The notes beneath the pieces are model-generated. The model did not search any database. It was not told the DNA's origin and saw only the letters and a list, made by a program, of their open reading frames with translations. This document shows, in pieces, positions 48,178-58,379 of a stretch of DNA of 64,000 nucleotides. The stretch is taken from positions 1 through 64,000 of the forward strand of contig NZ_AKJM01000064.1 in assembly GCF_000282335.1 (NCBI RefSeq), given 5' to 3'. Positions within the stretch are counted from its first letter, which is position 1; each line of letters opens with the position of its first letter. Position numbers and translations under genes: made by a program. Origin of the DNA: Pseudomonas sp. GM48. Its GTDB lineage: Bacteria; Pseudomonadota; Gammaproteobacteria; Pseudomonadales; Pseudomonadaceae.

Positions 48178-48333
48178 CTTGAAGTGTTGAAAGCTTTGTG
48201 ATCGAGTCCCTTCCACATATTCAATTACCTGTGTCCATGGTTCCTGTTTACGGCATCGACCAGCCGAGAGGCGGACTTGTTCGCGAGGGCGTCAGCACCA
48301 ACTCCAATTGAAGATCGATATACCGATCGTCTG

Positions 48334-48353
48334 AACTGTCATTTGTTACAGGT
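48334..48353 (+). promoter_or_regulatory. Lux-type box before the small Tc-side gene
   Basis: AACTGTCATTTGTTACAGGT fits CT-N12-AG with imperfect arms (CTGTCA/TTACAG) and the same right half as the box at 40291. A weak -10 (TAGCAA) starts 22 nt downstream at 48375, the same distance as at the TcB promoter. The -35 position (GTGTTT) is poor, as expected for an activated promoter. Confidence 0.6.
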
Positions 48354-48426
48354 GTTTTTGCGTCGCGAAGGCGGTAGCAATGACACCGTGCAATGACTGG
48401 TTGTTCTACGAATGGAGATTGGAAAA

Positions 48427-48768
48427 ATGGCAAACCTTCAAGAAGATCCACGCCCGTTAGTTGATATCAGACCGCCCAATGTCAACAGCCCTCTGAGTGG
48501 GCAGGTTTATAGTTCGCCCGTGACTATCGACATAATTCCAGGGGAGGGAGGTCATTACAGAGCCAAGAACTTTAAAATCCACGTTCACTATAACGGACCA
48601 TGGATAGAGAGCAGAGATGTTGATTCAGGCCCCTTTACTCAGGCAATGGATCCGGGCCCTCATGAGTTGCATACCCAGGCCAAATGGTTCAACGACAAGG
48701 ATAAAGACGAATCCGATTGGGTATTCATCAAATACTTTTATGTATTGACCCCACCCAAGACGCTCTAG
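48427..48768 (+). CDS. Small Ig-like protein linked to the Tc locus
   Basis: 113 aa, no signal peptide. Its sequence looks like one beta-sandwich (Ig-like) domain: IRPPNVNSPLSGQVYSSPV, then FKIHVHYNGPWIESRD, and WVFIKYFYVLTPP at the end. ATG 48427 has GGAG about 9 nt upstream; ATG 48412 has none. A lux-type box precedes it, and another lies between it and the TcA gene, so it probably belongs to the Tc regulon. It may help assemble or bind the toxin. No family is recognised. Confidence 0.65.
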   Translation: MANLQEDPRPLVDIRPPNVNSPLSGQVYSSPVTIDIIPGEGGHYRAKNFKIHVHYNGPWIESRDVDSGPFTQAMDPGPHELHTQAKWFNDKDKDESDWVFIKYFYVLTPPKTL

Positions 48769-48833
48769 TTTGCAGAAAAACTACTCAGGAAAGATTCGCT
48801 TTCGAACGCGCTGCAATTCTTACCGTTCGTCGT

Positions 48834-48853
48834 GACTGTCATTTATGACAGGT
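48834..48853 (+). promoter_or_regulatory. Lux-type box before TcaA
   Basis: GACTGTCATTTATGACAGGT fits CT-N12-AG with a core palindrome CTGTCA/TGACAG. A -10 candidate TATATC begins at 48876, 22 nt after the box. Eighteen of 20 bases equal those of the box at 48334 apart from the first base. The TcaA start at 48916 would then have a leader of about 28 nt. Confidence 0.65.
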
Positions 48854-48915
48854 ATTTGGCATTGGGCTCTTCGGGTATATCTGAATCCATCGCTAATGAC
48901 TGCCGGAGAGTCAGC

Positions 48916-51900
48916 ATGAACCAGGACACTCGCCCTTCACCCCTTTCACAGCTGTTCGACTCGACAGTCGGTCGGAAGCGGATCGCAGAAACGGCGCAAG
49001 GCCAGCGCTTCCTCGAAGAGAACCGTTCAGTCTTGCAGTTGGTGAAGTTGGGGCATCAGGGACTGATGAACACCTTTGAGCTCTCCAGCCCCGAGGCAAG
49101 TGTTCTGCTGGATAAAGCCAATAGCGTGTTGGTGCACCTTGCGCGCCAGTACCGTAACCATCGATTGACCCGCTATACACCGCGAAACTCCTTGCATGAA
49201 ACCGGTATTCGCTCCTTGGTGGAAGGTCCCGACTATCACCGTTTGTTCAAGCTGGCCTGGGGAAATACCACGCCTGTGGGCAGTCTGGATGCCAATGATT
49301 CGCCCGCCGCTTACTTCGTGGAGTTGTATCGCAAGGCTCTTGAACTGGAAGAGCGCCAGGCAAGTGGCGGCCAGAAAATAAAGCTGCAGAATCGGCGTCC
49401 TGACCTCGCAACACGTGAAATCAATCCGGAAATGGCCTATCGGATCACCCCGACGGTGGTGCTGGTCAATGAGGTGCTCGATCGCATCATCGAAGATCAT
49501 GCCGCCGCCTGGGGGCTGGAAAATGAGGTGGTTGATGATCGGCTGCTTAACACCCGATACCCAATGACCACGTTGCCGTTCGAGTGGTACCAGGAGCAAT
49601 GGGACTACGTGCTGAAACAGAACGATCTGTCCCTGGGCGATGTGGTGCGTATTGCGGATCCGGATTCTCCTTATTTCAAGAATCCGGGCGCTCACGGAAG
49701 CTGTTCGGATAACGCGATGCGCCAGTCCAGCGGACTTGGCCCGGCCATGCAGGCGATATTGCTGGAGGACCGCTACAGATTTGATGCTGCATCACAGAGC
49801 GCTGAGTCGAACCCGTATATAGACCCTCGCACGGGCCGTATTGACGCCGACCCGGAAACCACCAATGCGCAGTTCTTCCAGAACAACTTCGGCGCAAGTT
49901 ACGATGATTTGCAGGATGTGGTGAAGTTCTGTACCCACACCTCGATGGATTCAGACACGCTGGCCAGCCTGCTGTCGATTGAGCGTTACGCGCCCACGGT
50001 TTCTCCTAACGCGCCAACACTTGCTGTGCCAAAACCCAATATTTTCGGCTCGGTGTTCATCAATGCCGATGGTAATGAGCCTGCAATCGGGGTGACCGAA
50101 TCCAGGACAGACGATATAGAAAGAAGGCTCGCAAACGCTACGCAGCGCCGATTCGACCTGATCAACCGGATGCTTCGACTGGCCAGGCGCATTGATTTGC
50201 CCTACGACGAATGCGATCGCCTGGTGGTTGCGGCCATACGCGCCGAACGACGCGCCCCGGTTGGAGATGAGTCCGAAGAATTAACCGCGACTCAACCCTA
50301 CAAAATCAGCGGCAATACCTTGAGGGCCATCGGTCTTTTCCAGGAGTTTCGTCGCCACTACAACTGTTCGGCGGAAGATTTTGCAGCGCTGATCGACGAA
50401 ATGAGCGCATTTGGCCGGGGCGAGAAAAAGTCCCAGTTTGATCGTGTGTTCAACGCACAATCGTTGTTCGAAACGCCACTTCAGCTCGACGGTGGGGCTT
50501 TTGCCATTCACCCGCAAACAGAGATTGATCGACGCACGGTTGACCAGATTTGCAGTGGCCTTGGCATCAATCTGGAAACCTGGCGTTATCTGGCCAGGGT
50601 CGTCGCGGAGTGCTATGGCCTGCGCGGCGAACTGACGCGCAGTTTGCCGATTCTTTCGAGCCTGTACCGGGTGGTGCGGCTGGCCTCGTTCTGCGGTATC
50701 ACTTCCATCGAACTGGCTGCGCTGCTGGAGACCATGAGCCCCAATGGCAGCGATTGGTTACGTGAACTGTTGGGCGCGCCGCGCATCAGCGGTTACCGGA
50801 CTATTACCAAGGCCGACGTGTTGAATGTGCTGCATGCGGTGCATTCCTGTATCGAATGGTGTCGCGAAAACGATCTGGAGGTGATCTGGCTGGTGCAACA
50901 CGTGGCACCGGTTGTGGTTCCGGTCTTTGCCTCGGAAGCAGAGCTGACATTGTTGCAGGAACTGCGCAAGCGGCTGGAACCGACCCGGTTGAGTGAGGAG
51001 GCGCTGTTGGGGGCGGGGGTTCCGCCGCTTGCCGTCAGCCTGGGCAACGACTGGCTGACGCTTCTGGACCAATTGGTGGATGAGAAGGGATTGGTGCTCA
51101 GCGGCCATGCCACTGATGAAGAGGCTTACGAAACGTTCGCCAAGGGCGAGATCGACGGGGCAGTCGAGTTAGCGCAGATTGATGTCACCCAGGTGGAACG
51201 GGTCAAGGCCACGATTCTGGCCATACTGCTGCAAACGCGTGCGGCGCAGAGCGCTGTCGTTCAGGAGAGCCTGTCGGTTTACCTGAATATTGCGCAAGAC
51301 CTGGCGCTGGTCGTCTTGCGTTGGGTCGAGTCGGGCGGGGTTTACCTGCTGCTCAACGAAACCATGCGTGTGTTGGGCGCCGGGACGATGGCCCAACCGA
51401 GCATTGAGCTTGGTGACGACATTCTGAAAGTGTTGGCTCACCTGGTCCGGCGCACTGCGGTAGTGAAAAAACTGGCGCTGAGTTCGGCGATGTTGACCAC
51501 ACTTACCACCCAGGAGCACTGGCGCTGGTTTGGGCTGCGGCAAATAGAAGAATTGACCCTCAACTCGTTCTACCTGTTGACCATCTACGGTAGGGCGGTA
51601 GTGCACACCGAGGAGCCGGCCGAGAAGCTGCTGGCATACTTGAAACTGTTGAATGACCTTCCCGCTCAACTGACTCCGGAAGACCTGCGCCTGATTCGCG
51701 ACGCGGCAGCGAGTTCACTGGCGCAGGCGCTCAAGTGGGGTATCAAGGAGGTCCTGGAATGCGCTAACTACCTGAACCCCGAAAAACCACTGATTCGCGA
51801 ATTATCCCAACTTGATTTCGTTATTCGCGCACGGGGCTTTGCGGCTAAGACCGGCCTGGATGCCAATGCCATTCTGACGTTGGGCGCGCTCAGTCCGGAG

Positions 51901-53616
51901 AGTGATGTCGTCAGTTGCCGTCAGGCGGCAGAACATGCCCTGCAATGCTTGTCCGAGTCGGCCATCCAGAGCAAGGCGCTGGAGTTCGGTGAGGTAGGGC
52001 AAAGTGTTGCGGGCAGCATGACCGTCTCCCACCAACAGCTGATCTGCAATGCCCCGGGCGAGTATTCAAGGGTCGAGGTGACGTTGCGGGACTTTCAGAA
52101 CGAGCCTTTGTCCAACGTCACCGTGACCTGGGAGTGCGAACGCAGCGGCTTGCAGGATCTGGAGTCGATCACAGACCACGAGGGACGAGCCGGTGTGCGC
52201 TTCAAGGCCGGTAGCTGGATGGGCCTGGCCACGGTAGTTGCCCGGTATGGCCTGGGGCAGCGGGTCTACGCGGAGCCGATCTTGATCGACTGTGATGAAG
52301 ACTCCCTCGACTACTCGCTAAGTGATACCAGCCAACCTCCCTTTGGCGAGAAACTGGCCGGTGATCTCGAATACCTGGAACTGCAAGTCAGGCTGGTGGA
52401 TCGGTTTGACAATTTTGCCATCGATCGCCCTGTTCGGTGGGGATGTACGGCCGGGCACCTGGATCCGGTGGTGTCTTATACCGACAAGGACGGTTTTGCC
52501 CGCACTCGAGTGCGTAGCCGCTCACCCGAAAACAACATCACTGTGACCGCGCAGTACGCGGACAAGGACTTGCTCAAGTTCGAGAACATCAAGTTCGTCG
52601 ATCAGCCACGTGTTGTTGTGCTGGAGGCGATTTCACCCGCCGTGGCAGGACTTCCGCTGGAGCTGCGTTGCAAAGTCATTGGCCTGGATGGGCGTCCGGT
52701 CAAAGATGTGGAAGTTGCGTGGCTTCAGGACACGACGCCGCTTCCATCCAGCACTACCAACGAGGACGGCGAAGCAACGTGCACTGTCGCTAATATTGCC
52801 AAAGGTACATTTGTATTCAAGGCGACTGTCACCGGCGGCAGTATGACGCGCGAAATCGATGTGGCCGGTGGCGCGGTGATTTACGGGCAAGCGGTTGATT
52901 ACCTGCTGCCCGTGGCAGGTTCTGACCGGCCCAGCCTGTTGTGGGTCGAGGTCAGGGAAGCGGCGAACAACGATGCCCATCCGATTGCGCGTTATCCGAT
53001 TACCTGGAAGGTTGTCTATGAGGATGCCCAACCAGGTGATGATCCTCTGCCCGAAGAGCGGGTGGCAACAGATGCCAAAGGCCGCTCGACCTTTCCGTTC
53101 CTGGCCGACAAGCCTGGCCAATACACCGTAACGGCCACCGGTGACAGCGGTTCGAAGACATTCAATCTTGAAGTAGTCGAACCCCTGAAGTGGAGCATCA
53201 AGCTGATCGATACCACTTTCACCCCTGTCGAGGAAACGATTGAGCCGAACACTACGCTCAACTTCATCCGCGGACACAAGTACCGGCTTGAGCTCACACC
53301 AGAAACCAACCTCGATCTCACAGGCGCACGGGCCGCGTTGGGCTGGAGTGGCGCGTTCTCCGCCAAGGCGATGGGGATGACATTCGCACCATTGACCGGG
53401 GCCTACACCGATGTGGTCGGCGACACCATGTGCTGGACCATCGATTGCGCGGACCTGCGCAGCGGTGAATTCGAATTGACCTGGTTGTGCAACAGGGTTG
53501 ACCAGTCTTTGGTGTTGAAGGGGTATTTGGGTACCGAGGGGGCACAATCGGAATGGGGTTTCAAAGGTCATTCCTTTTTAGTAGTCACTAATCCGCTATC
53601 GCAAGAAGACGCCTGA
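48916..53616 (+). CDS. Tc toxin TcA N-terminal half (TcaA/SpvA-like) with Ig-like array
   Basis: 1566 aa. The first 1000 residues are of the TcA/VRP1 (SpvA) type: LSQLFDSTVGRKRIAE near the start, then GNTTPVGSLDANDSPAAYFVELY, and NAQFFQNNFGASYDDLQDVVKFC, typical of TcA alpha-helical shells. From about residue 1036 a series of beta-sandwich units follows (about 1036-1125, 1150-1230, 1233-1318, 1322-1420). They show invasin/Big-1-like strands (VEVTLRDFQNEPLSNVTVTWEC). A further C-terminal beta domain may be present. ATG 48916 has GGAGAG at 7 nt. It pairs with the TcaB-like gene 92 bp downstream. No secretion signal is seen. Confidence 0.88.
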   Translation: MNQDTRPSPLSQLFDSTVGRKRIAETAQGQRFLEENRSVLQLVKLGHQGLMNTFELSSPEASVLLDKANSVLVHLARQYRNHRLTRYTPRNSLHETGIRSLVEGPDYHRLFKLAWGNTTPVGSLDANDSPAAYFVELYRKALELEERQASGGQKIKLQNRRPDLATREINPEMAYRITPTVVLVNEVLDRIIEDHAAAWGLENEVVDDRLLNTRYPMTTLPFEWYQEQWDYVLKQNDLSLGDVVRIADPDSPYFKNPGAHGSCSDNAMRQSSGLGPAMQAILLEDRYRFDAASQSAESNPYIDPRTGRIDADPETTNAQFFQNNFGASYDDLQDVVKFCTHTSMDSDTLASLLSIERYAPTVSPNAPTLAVPKPNIFGSVFINADGNEPAIGVTESRTDDIERRLANATQRRFDLINRMLRLARRIDLPYDECDRLVVAAIRAERRAPVGDESEELTATQPYKISGNTLRAIGLFQEFRRHYNCSAEDFAALIDEMSAFGRGEKKSQFDRVFNAQSLFETPLQLDGGAFAIHPQTEIDRRTVDQICSGLGINLETWRYLARVVAECYGLRGELTRSLPILSSLYRVVRLASFCGITSIELAALLETMSPNGSDWLRELLGAPRISGYRTITKADVLNVLHAVHSCIEWCRENDLEVIWLVQHVAPVVVPVFASEAELTLLQELRKRLEPTRLSEEALLGAGVPPLAVSLGNDWLTLLDQLVDEKGLVLSGHATDEEAYETFAKGEIDGAVELAQIDVTQVERVKATILAILLQTRAAQSAVVQESLSVYLNIAQDLALVVLRWVESGGVYLLLNETMRVLGAGTMAQPSIELGDDILKVLAHLVRRTAVVKKLALSSAMLTTLTTQEHWRWFGLRQIEELTLNSFYLLTIYGRAVVHTEEPAEKLLAYLKLLNDLPAQLTPEDLRLIRDAAASSLAQALKWGIKEVLECANYLNPEKPLIRELSQLDFVIRARGFAAKTGLDANAILTLGALSPESDVVSCRQAAEHALQCLSESAIQSKALEFGEVGQSVAGSMTVSHQQLICNAPGEYSRVEVTLRDFQNEPLSNVTVTWECERSGLQDLESITDHEGRAGVRFKAGSWMGLATVVARYGLGQRVYAEPILIDCDEDSLDYSLSDTSQPPFGEKLAGDLEYLELQVRLVDRFDNFAIDRPVRWGCTAGHLDPVVSYTDKDGFARTRVRSRSPENNITVTAQYADKDLLKFENIKFVDQPRVVVLEAISPAVAGLPLELRCKVIGLDGRPVKDVEVAWLQDTTPLPSSTTNEDGEATCTVANIAKGTFVFKATVTGGSMTREIDVAGGAVIYGQAVDYLLPVAGSDRPSLLWVEVREAANNDAHPIARYPITWKVVYEDAQPGDDPLPEERVATDAKGRSTFPFLADKPGQYTVTATGDSGSKTFNLEVVEPLKWSIKLIDTTFTPVEETIEPNTTLNFIRGHKYRLELTPETNLDLTGARAALGWSGAFSAKAMGMTFAPLTGAYTDVVGDTMCWTIDCADLRSGEFELTWLCNRVDQSLVLKGYLGTEGAQSEWGFKGHSFLVVTNPLSQEDA

Positions 53617-53708
53617 CTGCGCGCTGGTTACTGCCTGCGCTGAAAAAAACATTGAGGCCGACTTCGCGGTAAGTGCGACTGGGTCATGGCCATGAAAGGA
53701 GAGTTGCG

Positions 53709-56700
53709 ATGAACAAACCCGTTATCGGAGCATTGGCAGAGCGTCGTCGTAGTGCATTGGTGGATTACTACCGAAGTCACGTCGCAGCCACCCAGGATCA
53801 ACGTCGTGAGCAGCCTCTCAACCTGACGACCATTGACGACGTCCAACAGTATCTGTTGATGGACACACAGATGACTGCCAAGGTCGATACCTCGCCGCTG
53901 GCCGAAGCTATTGCCTGCTTGCAGCGTTATCTGGGGCGAATCTATTCGAAGATGGAGCCCGGCTACAGCGATAAATTTACCGCGGATGAGTTGGAGTACT
54001 GGCACAAACGCTTGTGCAATATCAGCGATTGGGCGGGTTATCAGATGCTTGAGGACTATCCGGAAAACTACATTTCTCCGGGGTTGCGCCTGAAAAAAAC
54101 CAAGTCGTTTACCGAGCTTGAAAACAACTTGTCCCAGGCCCGCATCAGCGACGCATCGGTGCAGGCAGCGCTCTATGAACACCTGGGCAAGTTCGAGAAA
54201 ATCTGCAACTTGAAGTTGATATCCGCGTATATCGATAGCACCGACAAACCATCGGCTGATCCGAACGAGCCGACCTTCAAGAACGCCCACTACTACTTTA
54301 TCGGCCGGCAGACGGAGCAGCCTTACTCCTACTTCTGGCGCAAGGTCCGGGTGTACATCAACGAGAAAAACAAGGACCAGGACTACCTCAATCCAGCGGC
54401 CTGGAGCGAATGGGAGGAGTTGGTGCTGCCTGCTGGGCTCGAGGTGCTGGCGGTGCGCCCGGTGGTGTTCGGTGGGCGGCTGAGCCTTGTGTATATCGAA
54501 GGCGAACAAGCCAAGGATGAAAAGGACAAGGACGGCAACATCACTAAACCCGGTGCCTGGACTGTGGAGGCCAAGTTGTCGTGGCTGGACTTGAGCGGCA
54601 TCTGGTCGACGCCGGTCAGCTTGCGCAAGGAAGAGTTCGCCGTTCTGGACAAGGATGCCATACGTTTGGTGGCGGTAACGGTTGCAGGCCCTCGCAAAGA
54701 CATCGATGACTGGCTGGCCGTAAGTTTCACTTCTCTTAGTGTTGCGCCGGCTGCACAAGCCTGGCGCGCTGACACCGTACCAGGGTGGCTGTTTGCTTGT
54801 GTGGATGCCTATTCGCAGCCGCAACCGGTCAAGGTCGCTACGTTGCAAAGCTGGTCTGGCGGACGATTCAAAGACCAACGCTCGTTGCAGCACAAAGTAA
54901 CTCGTGACGAGTATGCGTCGCTGAATCGGGAGCTTCGGGCTCCGGCGAGTGGTGGAACCATCGAGGGCGATCTCAGCGGTACGCTGGGAGTGAATCTTAA
55001 CTTCAGCAGCCAGTTGGATGACAAAGGCGTCATTCAGAATCGCCTGCAGGTTCAAGGTTTGTGTCAAGCATCAAGAACCGATTTCGATTTGAAAGAAATC
55101 GTCCTGCTTTCTCAGCATAGATTTAATGGTTTGTTTGCCTTTTTCGAGGTTTCATACGAGGGGCCCACATCGGTACTGTTGACCTGCCATCTGCAAACTA
55201 TACCGACTAAAGTCGAGCTGCTGTTCAAGGACATGGAGGAAAAGGAGTCTGTGTTGGGCGTTATCGAGGCCCATGACTTTGCTTACGTCAATGGCTGGCT
55301 CCGGGCGACGAAAGTGATCGAGTTGACTCAAGCGCACCTGGAGCAGCTGGCGCTAAGGCGGCCTGATGAAGCGTTAAGTGGCGCTGGTATGTCGATCCGC
55401 ACCGGCCTCGGTGCGGCCCGATTCAACGATATGGTGAACAAGCTTTCAGTCAACGCAAAACCGCAACACCTCGGCTTCGGCTTGAAACTCTTTGATGGGA
55501 ATACTCAGCTCAAGGCCCAGAATTTTGCCTTTGATCTGGAGCATTGGTATGCCTCCGGCTGGATTGAATATCCATGGCAGGGCGATCCGGCGGGCAAGAC
55601 GTTGAGCGTGACCTGGGGTGATGACAACGGTACCCGAGGGCGTGACAAATACGACGTCACCATCTATCAGGCGCCCGCAGCCAGTAGCTTGCCACTGCTC
55701 GACACACAGGCTTCGGGTGCACAGTTTCTGGATTTGCAGTCGCTGGGTTTGTCCAATTTACGCTGGGTTCGGCTTAATTCGCCGTTTGGGCCGGTACTGA
55801 AATCGAAAGTGGCGGTGTCGATTGATGAGCTGCTGTCTTGGGAGACCCAGCACAGTCTAGAGCCTGCTCCGGAAGGCGCAGTGGGCAGTTATGCATCGGA
55901 GCCGATGGATTTCAAAAGTGCCCATGGCGTTTTCTATTGGGAACTGTTTTTCCATCTACCGTTCCTGGTTGCCCATCGGTTGTGCGAGGAACGCAACTAT
56001 CTGGAGTCTCAACGCTGGTTTCATTACCTCTTCGACCCACAAAACAAACGTGAAAAAGATATGCCGGTCGAAGAAGGTCACTGGTACTGCCGGCCGTTGC
56101 TTGAACCCGGTTATGCCGGTGCCGAAGCCGACAACCTGGTGGACCCGGACGCCATGGCGTACGCCTGTCCGGTCATCTATCGCAAGACCATCTTCATGAG
56201 GTACGTGCGCTGCATTCTTGCCCACGCCGACTCGTTGTACCGTCGCTTGACCCGGGACGATCTGGTGGCGGCCAAGTTGTTGTATGAACGGGCACTGGCG
56301 CTGCTCGGCCCCAAACCTGATGTCGCACCCATGAGTCATTGGGTGCCGAAGTCGGTGACAGATATCCTCAACCCCGGCGCAGCTCGCGCCCCCTCGAAAC
56401 TGGAGCTGTTTGAGCAGTCGATTGAGGTCAATGTCGCTAACCTGCCCGAACGGGTGGTGGGAACTCCGCAGTTGGCAGGCCTTGAACTCGATGAGTTCCG
56501 CCCAGCGACCAACGAGATGCTGCTGGACTTGTGGCGGCATATCGAACAATGCGTGTCGAACATGGCGAATAACCTGACTATCGACGGCAAACCGATGTGG
56601 TTACCGTTGTTCGCGCCGCCGACCAATCCACTGGATTTGCTCCGCGCACAGGCCGGTGGCTCATCGGGTGCTTCGCGCAGTGCCGGTGGCTGGTTGAATA

Positions 56701-58301
56701 TTCCGCATTACCGTTTCCGCACGATGTTGGCCTCGTCGCAAAATGCGGTGCAGACCTTGATGCGATTCGGTCAGCAGGTGCTGCAATTCATGGAGCAGCG
56801 TGATCGTGGGCAATTGGAGGAGTTACAACAAAGCCATTTGATTGAGTTGAGCGCGTTTGCCAGGGAGATACAGGAAGCGACGATCGATCAGTTGAAGGCA
56901 GCAAAAGACGGGTTGGGGAAAAGCAAGGCAGTGCTTGAAAAGCGTGAGAATTATTACAAGGAGCAGCAGGCGTCAGGTTTGCTGGCGCTGGAAATGTGTG
57001 GCGATCGCCTGGGAATAGCAGGCCGGTTACTGGGGGCTGCGGCGTTCATTCCCGAGGTAGCTGCCGGAGGTGCAACACTGGCGGGAAAAGTTGGAACGTC
57101 GGGCGGTACAGTGGGTCCGTTACCAACGGCTTTCGCAACGAAAGAGACAGGAGACGCAGGTGCACCCATGCGCAGTACAGCATCTGAACTAACAGGATTA
57201 GGGGCGCTTTCATTTGCGGCATCCGAGGCTCTGCGTGTGACCGCTTACTACAATCGCCGTGCCGCCGAATGGAGTTTTCAAGAACAACAGGCCACCGCAG
57301 AAATAGACGTTATCGACGAGCAGATCCTCGCCCAGAATCATGCAATTGCCGCCGCCGAGGCCAGTTTGCGCCAAGCCAAAAAGAGCGCCGAGCAGGCCCA
57401 GGCGATCTACTCGTTCCACAAAACCCGAACCACTAATGTCGAATTGTATCGCTGGTTGCTGAGCCAGATGGCCACCCACTACTACCAGGCGCATGACGCC
57501 GTGGTCGGGCTGTGCCTGAGCGCCCAGGCTTCCTGGCAATACGAAATGGGCGATTACGACACCACCTTCGTGCGCCCCAACGTGTGGATGGACAACTATC
57601 ACGGCTTGATGGCCGGCGAGTCCATGGCCCTGGACCTATTGCGCATGGAGTCAGCTTTTCTCCATCGTCACGAACGGCGCCTGGAGTTGGTCAAGACCAT
57701 TTCCCTGCGTCAACTGTTCGATGCCAATGCCAAGGATGATCCGGCTCAGGATGACTGGGCTGAGGTCCTGAAAAAATTCAAGGACGAGGGAAGCCTGGAT
57801 TTCGAGCTCCCCCAGAAGCTGTTCGATTGCAACTATCCGGGCCATTACTGCCGACAGATCACCACCGTGGATGTAACGCTGCCGGTAGTGTTGGGACCTT
57901 ATCAGGATGTGCGGCTGATCCTCACCCAGGTATCGAGCACGACGGCCGTCAAACCTGTTGTGTCATCGCTGGATTACCTCTATGCGCCCAATGCGTCGCA
58001 CACGCCACCGGACATCAAACTCAACTTGCGTAACAGCCAGCAAATTGCAGTGTCCACCGGTATCGACGATAGCGGCCAGCACATGATGAATTTTGGTGAT
58101 GAGCGCTACCAGCCTTTCGAAGGAACCGGTGCCGTATCGAAGTGGAAGCTCGAGTTGCCGATGGGCAAAGAAGACAAGCAAGAGGCTCTGAAGGATAGCC
58201 TGACGGACATCATCGTGCGTGTTCGCTACCTTGCCTTCATGGGGAACACTACGTACCGGGAAAAAGTTCTGGACAAACTTAAATCAGTTTCCAAGAGCTG
58301 A
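53709..58301 (+). CDS. Tc toxin TcA C-terminal half (TcaB-like pore and TcB-binding)
   Basis: 1530 aa. The N-terminal part has the ABC-toxin N region and a neuraminidase-like beta domain. A long coiled coil (about 1022-1095; DRGQLEELQQSHLIELSAFA) leads to a hydrophobic Gly-rich loop (about 1105-1145), then a second long helix (EQILAQNHAIAAAEASLRQA). This hairpin is the translocation channel of TcA pentamers. The last 250 residues (DVTLPVVLGPYQDVRLILTQ and after) are the TcB-binding funnel. ATG 53709 has AAAGGAGAG upstream. It would assemble with the TcaA-like protein. Confidence 0.92.
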   Translation: MNKPVIGALAERRRSALVDYYRSHVAATQDQRREQPLNLTTIDDVQQYLLMDTQMTAKVDTSPLAEAIACLQRYLGRIYSKMEPGYSDKFTADELEYWHKRLCNISDWAGYQMLEDYPENYISPGLRLKKTKSFTELENNLSQARISDASVQAALYEHLGKFEKICNLKLISAYIDSTDKPSADPNEPTFKNAHYYFIGRQTEQPYSYFWRKVRVYINEKNKDQDYLNPAAWSEWEELVLPAGLEVLAVRPVVFGGRLSLVYIEGEQAKDEKDKDGNITKPGAWTVEAKLSWLDLSGIWSTPVSLRKEEFAVLDKDAIRLVAVTVAGPRKDIDDWLAVSFTSLSVAPAAQAWRADTVPGWLFACVDAYSQPQPVKVATLQSWSGGRFKDQRSLQHKVTRDEYASLNRELRAPASGGTIEGDLSGTLGVNLNFSSQLDDKGVIQNRLQVQGLCQASRTDFDLKEIVLLSQHRFNGLFAFFEVSYEGPTSVLLTCHLQTIPTKVELLFKDMEEKESVLGVIEAHDFAYVNGWLRATKVIELTQAHLEQLALRRPDEALSGAGMSIRTGLGAARFNDMVNKLSVNAKPQHLGFGLKLFDGNTQLKAQNFAFDLEHWYASGWIEYPWQGDPAGKTLSVTWGDDNGTRGRDKYDVTIYQAPAASSLPLLDTQASGAQFLDLQSLGLSNLRWVRLNSPFGPVLKSKVAVSIDELLSWETQHSLEPAPEGAVGSYASEPMDFKSAHGVFYWELFFHLPFLVAHRLCEERNYLESQRWFHYLFDPQNKREKDMPVEEGHWYCRPLLEPGYAGAEADNLVDPDAMAYACPVIYRKTIFMRYVRCILAHADSLYRRLTRDDLVAAKLLYERALALLGPKPDVAPMSHWVPKSVTDILNPGAARAPSKLELFEQSIEVNVANLPERVVGTPQLAGLELDEFRPATNEMLLDLWRHIEQCVSNMANNLTIDGKPMWLPLFAPPTNPLDLLRAQAGGSSGASRSAGGWLNIPHYRFRTMLASSQNAVQTLMRFGQQVLQFMEQRDRGQLEELQQSHLIELSAFAREIQEATIDQLKAAKDGLGKSKAVLEKRENYYKEQQASGLLALEMCGDRLGIAGRLLGAAAFIPEVAAGGATLAGKVGTSGGTVGPLPTAFATKETGDAGAPMRSTASELTGLGALSFAASEALRVTAYYNRRAAEWSFQEQQATAEIDVIDEQILAQNHAIAAAEASLRQAKKSAEQAQAIYSFHKTRTTNVELYRWLLSQMATHYYQAHDAVVGLCLSAQASWQYEMGDYDTTFVRPNVWMDNYHGLMAGESMALDLLRMESAFLHRHERRLELVKTISLRQLFDANAKDDPAQDDWAEVLKKFKDEGSLDFELPQKLFDCNYPGHYCRQITTVDVTLPVVLGPYQDVRLILTQVSSTTAVKPVVSSLDYLYAPNASHTPPDIKLNLRNSQQIAVSTGIDDSGQHMMNFGDERYQPFEGTGAVSKWKLELPMGKEDKQEALKDSLTDIIVRVRYLAFMGNTTYREKVLDKLKSVSKS

Positions 58302-58379
58302 ATGGCTGATCTCTGAGCAGTGCACCGGCATCAGATATTGAGGCCGGGCAATACCAACTCCACCATCGGTGAGGCAATC

